Assembly (NCBI GenBank): GCA_964430505.1
Contig: CAYSGH010000012.1
Coordinates: forward strand, 6,522-70,521
Reading direction: 5' to 3'
Length of the DNA: 64,000 nucleotides
Source: UBA6176 sp032119375
Lineage (GTDB): Bacteria > Verrucomicrobiota > Verrucomicrobiia > Limisphaerales > UBA9464
In this document: one piece after another, positions 17,501 to 32,500 of the stretch
Position numbering within the stretch: the first letter of the stretch is position 1
Layout: every line of letters begins with the position of its first letter
The notes under the pieces: generated by a model
The model's database searches: none
Seen by the model: the letters and a program-made list of their open reading frames with translations, nothing else
Told to the model about the DNA's origin: nothing
Translations under genes and position numbers: made by a program

Positions 17501-20500
17501 CCAGCGCCGCTGGCCAGAGCCTCGTGACCGTCGAGGCCTCCAACGTGGCCTTTGACTTCGGCAACGGCATGGTCTCCGGCACCAACGGTTCCGCATTCCT
17601 GGTCTTCTCGCCCGGTGGCGTGGCGGGCTCTGGATCGCTGACGTTGGCCGTGCAAGCCTTCGGGAATGGCTTCAGCCGCACGTTCGACTGGAGCTTCAAC
17701 ACCCTTGCGGCATCGGCGAGCCACCAGTTCAACATCGGCACGGCCCTGCGCGAGCTGAACCTTCCCGGCGGCCCCTACTTCCGGCTCGACTCCGGCCCGA
17801 CGCCCGTGGGCTTTGACGTGTCGGTCGGCCCGTTGACGGTCGCCATGTCGGGACGCGTGGTCCTGACGTTGGTGGACCCGCGCAACCCGGCCATCGCGTT
17901 GTCCCGGCACCTCGCGGGTGGCGTCAACGGCTCCAGCCATGCCACGGCGACGCTCGACCCGTTCGGCCCGGCCAACGCCGTTCGCCTCGCCACGACCGAC
18001 CTCGCCACCGCCGCGACCTACAACGACGCGATCTTCCGGTTCGTCGAGGACGCGGCCATCACCGGGGCCGCCGCCAACGTGGATTGGGACGCCACGGGCA
18101 AGGTGTTGACCGTGCGGGTGAACGCCCAGCAAACCACGGCCGCAACGATTGTTTCGGCGGTCAATGCGGCGGGGACGCCCTTCGCTGCATCGCTGGCCAC
18201 CCCGGACAACGGGTCGCCGGGCAATGATGGCACGGGGACGGCGACGTGGTTTGTTGCGACGGTGGGGGTGTCCGGTCTCAACGCCAGCCTCGCCGCAGGC
18301 CCCATGACTTTGGCGGTCTCCAACGGGACCGGGGCGTTCGTGATCAACGACGCGGGCATGGCCGGCAACGTCAGCGTGGGAAGCGCGACGCTCACCGTGC
18401 CCGGGCTTCCGTCCGGCAACGCCATCAGCCTTTCCACCCGCAGCTTGGCCGTCCGGTTCAATGCCACCGGAACGGACGTGGGCAACCCGGACGCCATCCT
18501 GGTGCGGGTGAACGGGAACCCGGCTGACGACGTCCCGGTCCAGTTCAAGGGCGCCTACTACCGCCAGTACTTCTCCATCTCCGGCGGCGCAGACCTTTCC
18601 ATCCTGGGCGACCTGGTGACGTTGGGCGGGGATTTTGTGTTCGAGAAGGCCCAGGTGGACTTGGATGGGAACCCGGGCGCGGAGGATGTCTTCAAGGTGG
18701 GGGTTTCCAACCTCGCGTTCGGGTTGAAGGCAGGGAACCTAGAAGTCCTTTCGTTCACGAATGGCACGGGGGGCCTCGTGATCACGCCAGCGGGCGTCGC
18801 CGGGAGCGTGGACATGCAGTTTGGGACCGGCCTCCTTTCGTTGGGCGGCACGGTGCGCCTGGACGTCAACACCACGGGGGCCGCCGTGTCGGGCGTGACG
18901 GTCCCGCTCCCCGTGGGCGACCGAACGTTGAACCTGCCTGCGGGAACGTCGCTTGCCGTCGTGGTCACCAACGCCCGGATCCACCTCGGGTCGGCATCCT
19001 TCCCATTCCCGTCGCTCAAGATCTCCGTCAGCGGCAACACGGTGGTGGTGCAGTCGGCGGACGGCGCGACGACCTACGTAACGATCAACTCGTCCGGGAA
19101 CATCACGACGGGGTTGTCATTCTCGGACTTCGCCGCGCCCGGGCCCTTTGAGTTCGTGAGCATGCTGCGGCAGGCCATGGTGTGGATGGAGGCCTTCAGC
19201 GGCAGCGACCTGTTTGCGGCGGAGATTCCATTCACGGGTGGGAAGACGCTCGGGGATGCCTTCGCGTGGTCGCAGCTCTTCGTGGACAAGGTGTACGCCA
19301 AGATGGCCACGATGGAGCTGCAATCGCGGTCGTTGGCGCTGGAGACGGTGGATCCCGCGACGGGCAACCCGCAGGCGCGCAGCGGCTCGTTTGCCAGCGC
19401 TTCCTTCAAGCTTCAGTTGGGCTCGGATGCCCCGGTCACGGTCACGTTGGGGTCCACGACCTATAGCAACGCGGACAACAACCTCGACGAGCTCATTACG
19501 GCCTTCACCGCCGCGTTGAATGCGAGCGCGCTTGCGGGGAAGGTCGTGGCGCGCATCCACAAGATTCGGGACCAGGTGCCGGGCGACCCCGACTACGCCA
19601 CCCGGCTCCGGGATGACGTCCTCGTCCTGGCGTTGTCGGACGAGGCGTTGGCCGCCGGCACGACGTTGGTGATGACCGAGGCCGACGCCGCCATCGAGGC
19701 GATGGGCTTCGCGGACAACCAGCAGGCCGTCCTCACCCATCGCTACGACACCCGCAACTTCTTCATCGAGCTCGGGCGCCTCCTGTCGCCCACGGGCACC
19801 CCGGGGACTTATGACCCGGCGCGGCGCGTGTATACGTTTGACGTCCGGCTCTCCAAGACCTTCTCCAACGAGGACTTGTTCGGCGGCCCCACGCTCCCGT
19901 TCAACTGGAACCTCGACCTCGGCCCGCTCGCGGACGCCCAGCTCTCGGGCGCCGTCGGCATCGAGGCGACGGTCGGGTTGAACTTCAAGCTCGGATTCGA
20001 CCTCCGCGCCGCCGAGGTGCCTCGCATCCTGTCCACCACGACGGTCCCCGTGCCCGCCAATGGCCGCATCAGCCGCGACGCGAGCTTCCGCCTCTATATC
20101 AACGACTCGGTGACGCCCATCCACGTCACACTCGACCGCGCCCGGACCCTCGACAACAACTCCGTCGAGAACCTCGCGCAGGACCTGAACGACGTCCTGG
20201 CGACCATCGACTACACCGGTCCTCTCGTGACCGGGACGGTGAAGCTCAACCAACTGGTGATCTTCCAGAAGGCCGGCACCGGGCTCGCCCTCTCCGCCCT
20301 CCATGAGCTGGATGCCGACGCGAATGGCACGCCTGACGTTGGCAGGGACCTGAATGGCGACGGCAACACGGACAGTTGGCTGGATGTGATCAACGGGTTG
20401 GTGGTCACCACGGGGATGACCGACACCTTTGCGACCGAGCTCGGGTTCGCGAACGAGACCCTCCAGATCTCTCCAGGCGTCTATGTGTACGTCTCGGGCG

Positions 20501-23500
20501 GAAACTCGACGCCTCGCGGCCTGTTCATCGAGGTGGGAGGCATTTCCGGCCTTGTCGCTGGCGGCGTCAATTCCAGCGCCCTGGCCTCCGTGGTCATCGA
20601 CCCGCCCGGTGACGACAACCGCATCCTCTTCCGCTCAAAGGCACTCGCCACGGCTGCGTCCGACAACGGAATCGAGGTCCGATACGTCCCCGACCCCACG
20701 ATTGCGGGAAGCCTTGCGACGGCCAGCTACAACGGCACGACGCGCGTCCTCACCGTCCGCATCAACAACGGGACAACCACGGCGGCCTCCATCGTCGCGG
20801 CCGTCAACGCGCTCGGGGCCAGCAGCCCGCTGGAGGCCTTGATCTCGACGCCGGACAACGCAGCCCTCGGCAACACGGGGCTGGGCGCGGTGCTGGACGC
20901 CACGTTGAGCGGCTCGATTTCCGTCACCACGCCCACGCTCATTTCCGGTTCCGTGAAGTTCGGCTTCGTCGAGCTGACGACCAGTGGCGGCGTGCTGGGC
21001 ACGCTGTCCTACGACGGCGCCACGCTCGCCCCGCTGACGGCTGCCCTCACGCTGAGCAACCCCACCACCGGATCCGCGCGCCTATACCTCGCGGACCTGA
21101 TGGGCGGGACGTCATCCGAAGCCCTGGGCTCCTTGGTGCCTGCCCCCGTGTTTGCAGGCAGCGTGCTGGCGAGGCTCGACAACCTCACCGTGGGCGGTCT
21201 CGGCTTCAACTTCCCCCTGGGAGCGAACCCCGAGCTGTCCGCGTGGATCCCGGACATCAATGACCTCGACTTCAACCCCGACCCCTACAACGGCAGCAAC
21301 ACGGGCATCTTCCTCACGTACCCGGACCTCGGGAGCCTCCAGAACTTCACTAGCCTCAGCTTCACGCAGATCATCCGCGCGCTGAACGCCATCGCGGACA
21401 ACCTCGCCGACATCAGCGCCTTCTCGTTCCTCGACGAGCCCCTGCCGCTGGTGAACATGAGCGTCAACGACATGCTCGACCACGCGCAGAAGCTGGCCGA
21501 CCTGTTCGACGCCGTCGCGGGCAACGGCTCCGCCGCCTCCCTCCAGGAGGCCATCGATCGCCTCGAGACCGAGATCGAGAACCTCTTCGACCTCGACCCC
21601 TCCATCCTCAAGGTCTGGCTCGACGACGGCGGCCTCTCCGGGCGTTCCGGCACGGCTTCCGGCGGCGTCAACGCCGCCACGCGAGCGTCCATCACCTTCA
21701 ACCCGGCGGGCGACAACAACTCCGTGGTCTTCCGCTCCCGGAATCTGGCCGTCGCCTCGGCCGACAATGGCATCCAAGTCCGCTACGTGGCCGACCCATC
21801 GCTAACGGGGAGCACCGCCGTCGCGACCTACGATGCCACGGCTCGGTTGCTTGCGGTGCGCATCAATAGCGGGACCACGACGGCCCTCGCCATCCGGAAT
21901 GCCGTGAATGCACTGGGCATCGCCTCCCCCCTGGAGGCGATCTTGGGCACGCCGGACAACGGAGCCTCCGGCAACACGGGCTCCGGCGTCGTCACCACTT
22001 CCAGCCTTGTCGCCGGCGGCGGCGTCAATGGCTCCTCCAACGCCTCCGTCTGGATCATGCCGGGCGGCGACAACAACGACTTCGTCCTCATCTCCAAGCC
22101 CTCGAGCCTCGCGACGGCGTCGCAGTTGAATGGCTCGTCTGTTCGCATGGTGGGCGATGCCTCGGTCGGCGGCACCAGCGCCCGCGTGGACTGGAACGCC
22201 ACCACGAAGGTCCTCACGGTTCGCATCAATCCCGGCAAGACCACGGCCTCCGCCATCATCGCCGCCATCAACGCGGCCGCCACGCCTTGGAACGCAGCGC
22301 TCGCCCCGCCGGACAACGCCCTCTCCACCAATACCGGCGCCGGCGGCATCACCACGACTGCCCTCGGCTTCTCCCTCAACTACAGCGTCGCCTACGCCGA
22401 CTCCCTCCCCTTCCAGCTCAGCCTGTCTGACCTCGTCGATCTCCTGGCCGGCGACTCCAACTCAACCGTCCGTTCCTTCCTCGAAGCCGCCACCACCCTC
22501 GTCCAAGTCGGCGGCTCCGGGAACCTCTCCGTCAGCGCCTCGGCCGACATCAACCTCTCCTTCGGGCTCGACCTCACCAACCCCACCACCGTCCGTCCGT
22601 TCCTGTACGACAGGACGGGCATCGTGCTGCGCGCCCGCATCCTGGGGAGCAACCTCGAAATCCAAGCCTCCCTCGGCGGCGTCTTTGGCATCTTCATCAA
22701 GAACGGCAGCGTGGTGCTTGACCGCGACGGCGACGCCACCACCGGCCCCACCTCCAATCCGCTCTCGCCCAACAACGATCGCGGCGCCGAGTTCCGGCTC
22801 GGCCTTCGCGACAACAACGGGGACGGACGCCACTACTTTGACGAGCCCATCCTGGACCTCGACAACATCGACCTGACGCTTGACGGCGGGGTCAGCGCCC
22901 GCCTCCCCATCTTCGCCCCGTTCGAGGGCGTCGCCTTGGGTGGCACCGCAGACACCAATGCGGACGGCTACCCCGACAACGAGCTGGTGCTCCAGGTGGC
23001 CGACTTGGTCCGGCTCTTCCAGGCCGAGGAGGTCAACACCCGCGCCACCGGTGCCAGCAAGGTCGTCCGGTTCAGCGGCAACCACAACGACCTCAACATC
23101 CAGAGCTCGCTGTACACCAACTACAAGGTCGTCTTCCTCAACACGGCTGCACCCGGCGCCGCGACCGCGTCCTTCAACGTCCTCACCCGGACATTGACGG
23201 TCTCCATCGATGCCGGCGACACCACGGCCCTGACGGCGCGCAACGCCATCCAGGCGGTTGCAGGGTTCGCCACCACCGCCCTGACGGCCGACGACGACGG
23301 CGTCGCCGCAACCAATGCCAACACGGGCAACGGCAAGCTCAACAAGGTCGCGTTGGCCACGCCCAACTTCGCCTCGATGTTCGACGACCTCGACTTGTGC
23401 GATGTCATCTCGGCGAACATGGGCACGATCCTGGAGGGGCTGGACGAGTTGCTGGGCAAGATCCAGGACGGCCTCAACGCCCTCGTGTTCAGCACTGAGC

Positions 23501-26500
23501 TCCCCTTGATCGGCTCCGGCCTCGAGGGCGCGGCCAACTTCATCGACGACTTCCGCAACGGACTCCTGTTGTCGCTCCGCAACGAGGTCAACGCGGCGGG
23601 TGGCAACGGCCTGACGGCGCTGGAGAACGCCATCAAGAAGGCGTTCTGGAACACGCTGGGGCCGGGTGGCCTCGACCTCTTGGTCAATGCCGAGGACGGC
23701 ACCGACCTGGAGGACTCGGCGGGCTTCGGCCAGCTCGACATCTCCATCGACTGCGACGACGGGCTCGTGGCCAACCTCCGGCTCAAGAAGCGGCTCGACC
23801 TGCTCGACACCACCCAGAACCCCATCGACTTCGACATTGGCGTGCCGGGCTTCGGGCTCCAGGTGGATGGCAACGTCCGCGTGTCCATCGGGTTCGACCT
23901 CAAGTTCGGCTTCGGCTTCAACACCGACGACGGCTTCTACTTCGACACGAGCGCGGACGGGGATGCACCGGAGCTGGTCATCGACTTCAAGGCCGAGATC
24001 CCTGGGCTGAAGGCCAAGGGCGAGCTCCTGTTCCTCCAACTGGAGGTCATGGACGACGCGGATGATCCCACCGTGTTCGAGGGGTACTTCCGGGTGGACC
24101 TGAAGGACCCGGACGACGACAACAAGCTGACCTTTGCCGAGATCCTCTCCCCCGGCACAGGCTCCGGCGACATCATCGAGTGGGTCCTTGGGGCGGAGGC
24201 CGACGTCAACCTAGACCTGGTCGCCAGCTTTGGCGGCAACGCGGCGTTCCCGAAGTTGCTGGCCGAGTTCCGGCTCGATTGGCTTGCGGACACCAACACC
24301 GGGATGGGCTCCCCCAACATCCGCTTCGAGAACATCCAGCTCGACATCGGTTCCTTCCTCTCGGACTTCCTCGGCCCAATCCTCGCCAAGATCACCGACG
24401 TCACCAAGCCCCTCCTGCCCATCCTCGACCTGGTCCAGGCGCGCATCCCCGTGTTGTCGGACCTCGCGGGCGAGGACATCACCCTGCTCATCCTTGCGGA
24501 AAGGTTTGGCCTCCTTGAGCCCTCCACCGTCCAGTTCATCCGCGACGTGCTGAAGGTCGTCGAGTTGCTGAACTCCCTCGGTGGCCTCGGCACCGGGACG
24601 ATCCTGATCCCCATGGGGAGCTTCTCCCTGACGCCGGATCCCAATGGCGGCACGGCCACCATCTCCTCCATCACCAGCGTGGGCAGCATGTCCTTCGAGT
24701 CGTTGGCGTCCGCCGTCGAGAACTCGCGTGGCCCTGGCCGCGGGGCGCGGGGTGCCAGCCTCGAGGACATCGCCCGTGCGATCGAGAACTCCACGGGGCC
24801 TGGTTCCACCTCGACCAACCGTTCCCTCACCGCCGGGTTTGCCCGAAGCGTCGGCAGCCTTTCCAACTTCAAGATCCCCATCTTCGACAACCCCTCCGAG
24901 ATCTTCAACCTGTTCACCGGCGGCAGCGTCCGGCTCGTCGAGTGGCGGATGCCGACGTTCAACTTCAACTTCACCTACACGCAGAAGATTCCCATCTACC
25001 CGCCGCTCTACGCGCAGTTTGGCGGCGAGATCGGAGCGAAGATCGACATCGGGTTCGGCTACGACACCTACGGCATCCAGAAGTTCATCGCCTCCGAGGA
25101 CAAGAACTGGGTGGACATCCTCGACGGCTTCTATGTCATCGACTTCGACGAGTCCGGCCACGAGCGGCCCGAGCTGACCCTGAGCGGCAAGATCTTCGCG
25201 GGTGCCTCCATCAATCTTCTGATCGCCGAGGCGGGCGTGAACGGCGGCATCGAGGCCATCTTCACCTTCGACCTCAACGACGTGAACGACGACGGCAAGG
25301 TCCGCGTTAGTGAGATCATCGCCAACGCCCAGATCGACCCGCGCTGCATCTTCGATATCCACGGCAAGATCACCCTCTTCCTCGAGGCCTTCCTGAGCGT
25401 GGACCTCTTCTTCTTCAGCATCGACAAGACCTGGCGCCTCGCGGACCTCACCCTCCTCGAGTTCGACATCAGCTGCCCGGAGCCCGTGCTCGCGGAGAAG
25501 ATTGGAACCGACCTCTACCTCAACATAGGGAGCCGTGCCGCCAACCGGCTGGAGATCGACACCACCGACAACTCCGAGCGCTTCGTCGTCAAGCACGTGG
25601 GCGGAACCGCCGCCTCCGAGACCGTGGACGTCCAATGGGGCAACTGGACGCAAACCTACGAGGGCATCACCCGGGTCATCATCCTCGACGCCGGGCAGGG
25701 CGACGACTACGTGGACATGCGCGGCGTCCTGGTCCCATCCGACTTCACCGGCGGCGTGGGCAACGACACCGTGTACCTCTCGGAGGGCAGTGGATCGACC
25801 GCCAACGGCGGGGCCGGCAACGATCTCCTCTACGCCAACACGGCATCCACCGCCACCAGCGTCGTCCTCCGGGGCGGGACCGGCAACGACGTGCTCACGC
25901 CAGGAACCAAGGCGATCACCATCTACGGCGACGACGGCAACGACACCATCACCGGGACCGACGAGAACGACGTGCTCCACGGCGACGATGGGATGGGCAA
26001 CTCGGATGGCCAAGACGTCATCCACGGCAAGGATGGGGACGACATCCTCCGCGGCGGCAAGGGGGATGACACCCTGGAGGGTGGCGCCGGCAACGACTGG
26101 GTTCGCGGCGACGGCGGGGCCGACGTGATCCGTGGCAGCCGGGGCATGGACGTGATCGAGGGCGGCGACGGGGATGACAAGATTTACGGCGGCGCCGACA
26201 GCGACCTGCTGCTGGGCGGCGGCGGGGCGGATTGGGTGAACGGGCATGGAGGCAACGACGTGTTGGTTGGGGACTCCGAGCCCACGTTTGCCATCAACGG
26301 GCTGGCCGTCACGGAGGCCAACCTCGCAGCCATCCGGACGGCCGTTTCGGGCAGCAGCGCGACGACGATTCGGTTCTCTGGAATCAGCGGCGGCTTGGGA
26401 ACGGCGTTCGGCAACGACATGCTGATTGGCGGCGGCGGCAACGACGTGGTGTTCGGCGGACCCGGCAACGATGCGATCTACGGCGGCAACTTCATGAACC

Positions 26501-29500
26501 AAGGCGAGACCTCGGTCGTGGAGGAGGATGGCAACGACTTCCTCGATGGCGGCGCGGGCGACGACACGATTCTGGGTGACGACTCCATGGGCCGCGAGGG
26601 GACGCGCAACACCGGCATCGCCATCGACGCCACCGTCTGGATGGACATGGCTACGCTGGGCGTTGCCAACAGCCTGCGTGACGAGTCCGAGAAGGGCTTC
26701 GCCGGGGTGGTGGTGAGTTTGCATCGGCAGAGCGACAGCGTGCTGGTGGCCACGGAAACGACCGACTCGGCCGGCGTGGCCCGGTTCCAGGGGCTGGATC
26801 CCAACAACTACTACCTCGTCTTCGTCCCTCTCCCTGGCCTCACGGTTTCCACCAGGCACGCCAGCGGCGCCACGGCCGCCGACCAAAAGGGCGACGACAA
26901 CGATGCCTCCTGGGTGGCAGGCCAGCTCAGGACCGATCCCTTCTTGGTCGGGTTCGACGAGACCGAGACCAACGTCGCGGCTGGCTTCACGGGCCAAGCC
27001 CGGATCTCGGTCAGCGACCAAACCGTGCATGAGGGTTCCACGGGCGAGACGCTGCTGACGTTCCTGTTCACCCTCTCGCAACCCCAGGCCTCCCCCGTCG
27101 AAGTCGAATACTTCACCGGCGATGGCACGGCGAGCGCAGCCAACGGCGACTTCGTGGCCGTCCCGAATACGGTCCTGACGTTTGCGGCGGGCGAGACCAG
27201 CAAGACGGTGACCGTGACGGTGCGCGGCGACCTCGCCTACGAGCCCAACGAGCAGTTCAAGCTTCAGATCGCACGGCGCCAGCTCATGAACCCGGGCGGG
27301 GCGGTGACCCTGGACATTTCGGGCGCCACCATCGTCGGGCCGGAGGTGTACGTCCTCGGTACGATCACCAACGACGACGTGGTGCCGTCGATCTCGATCT
27401 CAGACTTCCGCCAGTTGCCGCAGGACTGGGACAACGATCCCGCGACGGAGCCCACGGTGAGGGAGAACCAGAAGGCCCGGTTCCTGGTGACGCTCTCCAA
27501 CCCCAGCCAGTACACCGTCAGCGTCAAGTGGCGCAGCGACGTGTCGCCGGAATTCCTCACGGCCTCGAAGCCAGGAGCCGCGACCCCGCTGGGACTGCCG
27601 GGGTCCGACTTCAATGTGCTAACAGACCAGGTCCTCGTTTTCGAGCCCGGCGTCACCAGCAAGGTGATCGAGGTGGACATCTTCGACGACCTGCTGGACG
27701 AGGTGGACGAGTCCTTCGTCGTGGACCTCTATGAGCCGAGCTTCGCCACGATCTCGGACGGGCGCGGATGGGGCATCATCTCCGATGACGACGCGCCCGT
27801 GTGGGTCTTCATCCGGCCCAAGACGCCAGCCCCCTCGCCGTTGTCACCCGATGCCATGGACGTCGTGGAGGGCAACTCGGGCTCCACGCCGATCACGCTG
27901 GAGGTCTGGCTTTCCCAGGCCAGCGGCAAGGAGGTCACCGTCCGCTACAACACGGCTCCCGGGACGGCCTCCGAGTTCGTCTTCAGCGGTGGCACGGATA
28001 GCATCGACTATGATGCGACCCCCAACGACACGCTCGAGGACCCCACCGGCACGGTCACGTTCAAGCCGGGTGACACCGTCATCGAGGTGACCGTTCGCGT
28101 ACACGGCGACCTCCAAGCCGAGGGCGAGGTCAACCCGGACAACCCCTTGCAGCGCATCGAGACCTTCTTCGTGAACCTCTTCGGTGCGGACGGCGCCGAC
28201 ATCGCGCCCGTTGCAAGCCCCTACCAGAGCAACCACGTGACGGTGCGCATCGTGGATGACGACTCCTTCGTGGGCCTTCCAGACAATGGACCTTGGGCCG
28301 TGTCCTTCGCGCACAACACGTACGTGGTGCAAGAGCCATCCTCCGGGTTGCTTCTGGTTCCCGTAACCCTGCGGCGCGTCCCGGGAAGCTCGAATGCCGT
28401 CGCGGTGTTTGCGACGGTGGGAGGCACTGCGACGGCGGGGGCCGACTATGGCCGCGTCTTCCGTGAGGTCGTGACGTTCGCGCCCAACGAGCTGGTGAAG
28501 ACCACCCTCGTGGCCGTCTATGCGGACAACGCGGTCGAGGGGACCGAGACGATCCAACTGTCCCTGCGCAACCCAACGGGCGGACCTGTTCGTGGCAGCC
28601 CCGACATCGCCGTCATCAAGATCCTCGATGACGACGTCCCCGAGATCTATTTCCCGGGCGTCCTGTCCTTCACGGAAGGCAGCGGCGGGGGCACGACCAC
28701 GCAAGCCATCGCCGTGGAGCTGCGGGATCCCGTGTCCAAGGCCCCCGTGACCGCCCCGCCCGGCGGCATCACGGTCCAGTACTCCATCGTGCCGCTCACC
28801 GCACGTTCGCCTGGTGACTACGCCAGCCCCCAACCCATCACCGGCACCCTTTCGTTCGCGGTGGGCGCCTCCACGGCGACCATCTCCGGCACCGCGACGG
28901 TGCTTTCGGTTGACGTGGTGCGCGACAACACCCCGGAGCTGGCCGAGACCTTCGCGATTACCCTCTCTAACCCCATCGGGGCAGCCATCGCCGAGGCTCA
29001 TGAATTCTCCGTCGTCTCCATCCTGGACGACGACTTGATCCCCGTGACCGGCCAGATCTTCCACGATGCCAACGGGAATGGGTTCTGGGACATCGGCGAG
29101 CGACCCCTCGCTGGTGTCGAGGTCGAGATCCTCGCAGATGGCATCGGCATGATCACCCCGCCACCGACGGACGCCACGGGCACCTACACCGCCTCCGTGT
29201 TGCTCGGCACCGTCTCGGTCTCCGTCGATGCATCCAGCGTCAAGTCCCCGTATCAGGGTGGCCTCGTGATCTTCGCCGGCAGTGGCACCTATGAGCCCAC
29301 GACCGGGAACGACAACCAGGAAATCGCCTTCCAAGGAATCGTCGGCCTGCCGGCCTTCACGCCCGTTGGATTCCGGAACTCGCTGACGTTCGCCCTGCCC
29401 GAGGCGTCCGAGGAGGCCCCGGGTCGAGGCGGCACGGACGACACCATCTATGGCGGGCCGGGCAACGACATCATCGTGGCGGGACTGGGCGACGACCTGG

Positions 29501-32500
29501 TGGTGGGAGGCCATTGGATGACCGCGACGGATGGGAATGCCGACGTGAACCGCACCGCGTACTCTGCGGACGTTCGGCCCGTGACGGCGGGGCTGCATGC
29601 GATCCACGACTCCGGCCCGATCTTCGACATTGACCCGGCGTCGATCCCCGCCGGGCGCAGCATCGCGGGCGAGATTTGGGAGGACTTGAACTTCAACGGG
29701 GTTCAAGACGCGGGCGAAGCGTTCCTCGGCGAGGTGGTGGTCAACCTCTACGACTGCGACGGCAACCCGGTGAACTCGTTGGTCACGACCAACGGGCAAT
29801 ACCTGTTCAAGCGGCTGTCGGCACCCGATGACGCATCCCCCACCGAGTACATGGTGGAGTTCGTGCTTCCCAACGGGCGTGCCTTCTCGGCACCGGCCGG
29901 CGGCTCCAACGCGACGAACAACGACGTCGTCGTGGGAAGTCGCACCGGGATGATTGTGCTGACGGACGCCAGTCCCAACGCAACGGACATCGACGCGGGA
30001 GTTCGGCCCACCACCACCCCGGTTGCCCCGGGCCTGCCCCAGTTTGGCGACGGTGCCTATGGTGTCTCGGAGACGGTGGTGGGCGGCAAGCTGTGGCTGA
30101 CCGTGACGCGGGGTGATGCCTCCCAGGTGCGTCCTGTGGTGGTGCGCGCCGTCGCTGGCACGGCTGCGGCGAGTGTCCATTTCCAACCCCTGACCGCGTT
30201 GCTCACCTTCGCCGTGGGCGAGCAGGTACGAGAGGTTTCACTGGGCATCATCAACACCGGCACCCTGCTGGATTGTGACACGCCCAAGGTCCTGACCCTG
30301 GAGCTCCGCGAGGTCACCGGCCGCCTGATCGATTCCGCCCCGGTTTACATCGGCGGCCCGCTGTCCGGTGGAAACACCGACGACGACGACATCGACGCGG
30401 GCGGGGACTGGGACATCGTCCTTGGGGACTCCGCCATCCTCCCGGGCACGGCCTACATGGGCAATTCCAGCAGCATGGGGGCCATCGAGTCGGTTGGCGG
30501 TCCTGGCAAGGACAACATCCGAGGCATGGATGGCGCCGATTGGCTGGATGGTCAGCTCGGGGACGACGTCATCGCCGGCGGCTCCGGCCTGGACACGATC
30601 CTGGCTGGCATGGGTGATGATGAGGCTTGGGTGGACCTCGACGACGACGTGATCGATGGCGGGCATGGGACGGACCGGGTGGTGTCCGTGCGGGATGTCG
30701 CGTGGATTCAACTGGAGACCACCGGCCCGACGACGGCGGTGCTCCGGCATCGCGACTCCGAGTTCGCCTTCCCCCTGGGCACCTTCACGCTGGCCAACGT
30801 CGAGGAGGCAAGGCTTGTAGGAGGGGCGTTGGACAACACGTTCGACGTCCGTGGATGGGTTGGAACGGCGCAAGTGGTGGGTGGCCTTGGCCAGGACACC
30901 CTGCGCATCGAGGCCTCGGGCGACGTGAAGCTCAAGGATGCCACCCTGTTGGAGGGGCTCCTCTTCCAAGCCTTCTACGGGTTCCGGAAGGATGCCTCGG
31001 CGGTGATGCTGGCGACGGGGAACACCTACCACATTGGCGGCGTGGAGGCCTTCCGCCTCGCCGGGAATGCAGGCCCCAACGTGCTGGATGCCAGCCTGTT
31101 CACCCGGCCCGTCACCTTCATCGGGGGCGCGGGCAACGACACCCTGATCGGCGGCTCTGCCAACGACCTGTTTCTCGTCGAGGCGAACACGCCGATGGGG
31201 ACCATCACGATCCTGGGAAATGGCGGCTCCGACACCGTCAGCCTCGCCAACACGGTGGCGAACTCGACCCTCGACCTGTCCCTGGTTGCCTCTGGCCCCC
31301 AGGTGGTCAACCCGAACCTTGCCGTCGTCCTCCTGGATGCCATCGAGAACGCCGTGGGCGGCAATGGCAACGACACGCTGATCGGCAACGCCCTGGACAA
31401 CGTCCTCGGAGGCGGGCCAGGCAACGACATCCTCGACGGCCGCGGCGGCAACGAGATGTATGCCTTCGACACGGATTCCGCCTGGGGATCGGAGACCATC
31501 ATTGAAAATCCCGCAGACCCCGGCCGTGATACGCTCGACTTCTCCGGGACGACGTCGCTGTCGGTGAGCGTGAACCTTTCGGTGCTCAACGTTTCCCAGG
31601 TGGTGAATGGGAACCTGACGCTGACCCTGCAGGGCGGAGGGATCGAGGTGCTGGTTGGCGGGGCCCTGAACGACACCCTGCGCGGCGATGGACTCGATAA
31701 TGAGATCCGTGGGGGACCGGGCAACGACGTGCTGGATGGCAAGGGTGGCGACGACCTTCTCGACGGCGGCTCCGGCAACGATGACATCGACGGGGGCGAT
31801 GGCCTGCTGGACCGCATCGTCGAGACGGCGGACACGGACTTCCGCCTCTCGAACCTCCTGCTCGTGCGCGGCACGGGCGAGGTCGATGATTTGGATGACA
31901 TCGAGGTCGCATGGCTGACGGGCGGAGCGGGCAACAACCGCTTTGACCTCACAGGCTGGACGGGCGGGGGGAGCGTGGATGGGGGCGCAGGCTCGGACAC
32001 GCTGGCGTGGGCGGCGGACGCCAACTTCCTGCTCACAACGGGGCAACTACTGGTCTCCACTGCCTTGGGGCCGACGACGCTCACGTCCATCGAGGGGGCC
32101 GAGCTGACCGGCGGCGAGTCCGACAACCTGATCGATGCGCACGCCTTTGACGGCTCCACGATCCTTTCGGGGGGCAATGGCCATGACACGCTCCTGGGTG
32201 GCACGGCGGACGACGTCCTCATCGGCGGCATGGGGGACGACGTGCTGTCCGGCGGACTGGGCAATGACGTCCTCGAGGGCGGCGATGGGTCCGACCTGCT
32301 GGACGAGGCGCGTTCAGGGGCGGTGATCGGAGTGACGCTTGTGCTGACGAATGCGTCGCTCACGATCATCGAGTGGACGGGCAGCCCGGCGGTCCTCGTG
32401 GCGGGCGTGGACCACTTCATCGGCTTCGAGGGCGTCCGGTTGATCGCTGGGTTGGGTGACGACGTGTTTGACGTGGGTGGGTGGACTCAAGGCTCCGTTG

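Noticed and set aside
15571..32420. Several long minus-strand frames opposite the giant gene
   Set aside because: Low-complexity Arg/Gly/Val/Glu translations mirroring the repeat codons of the plus strand; no domain or start signal.
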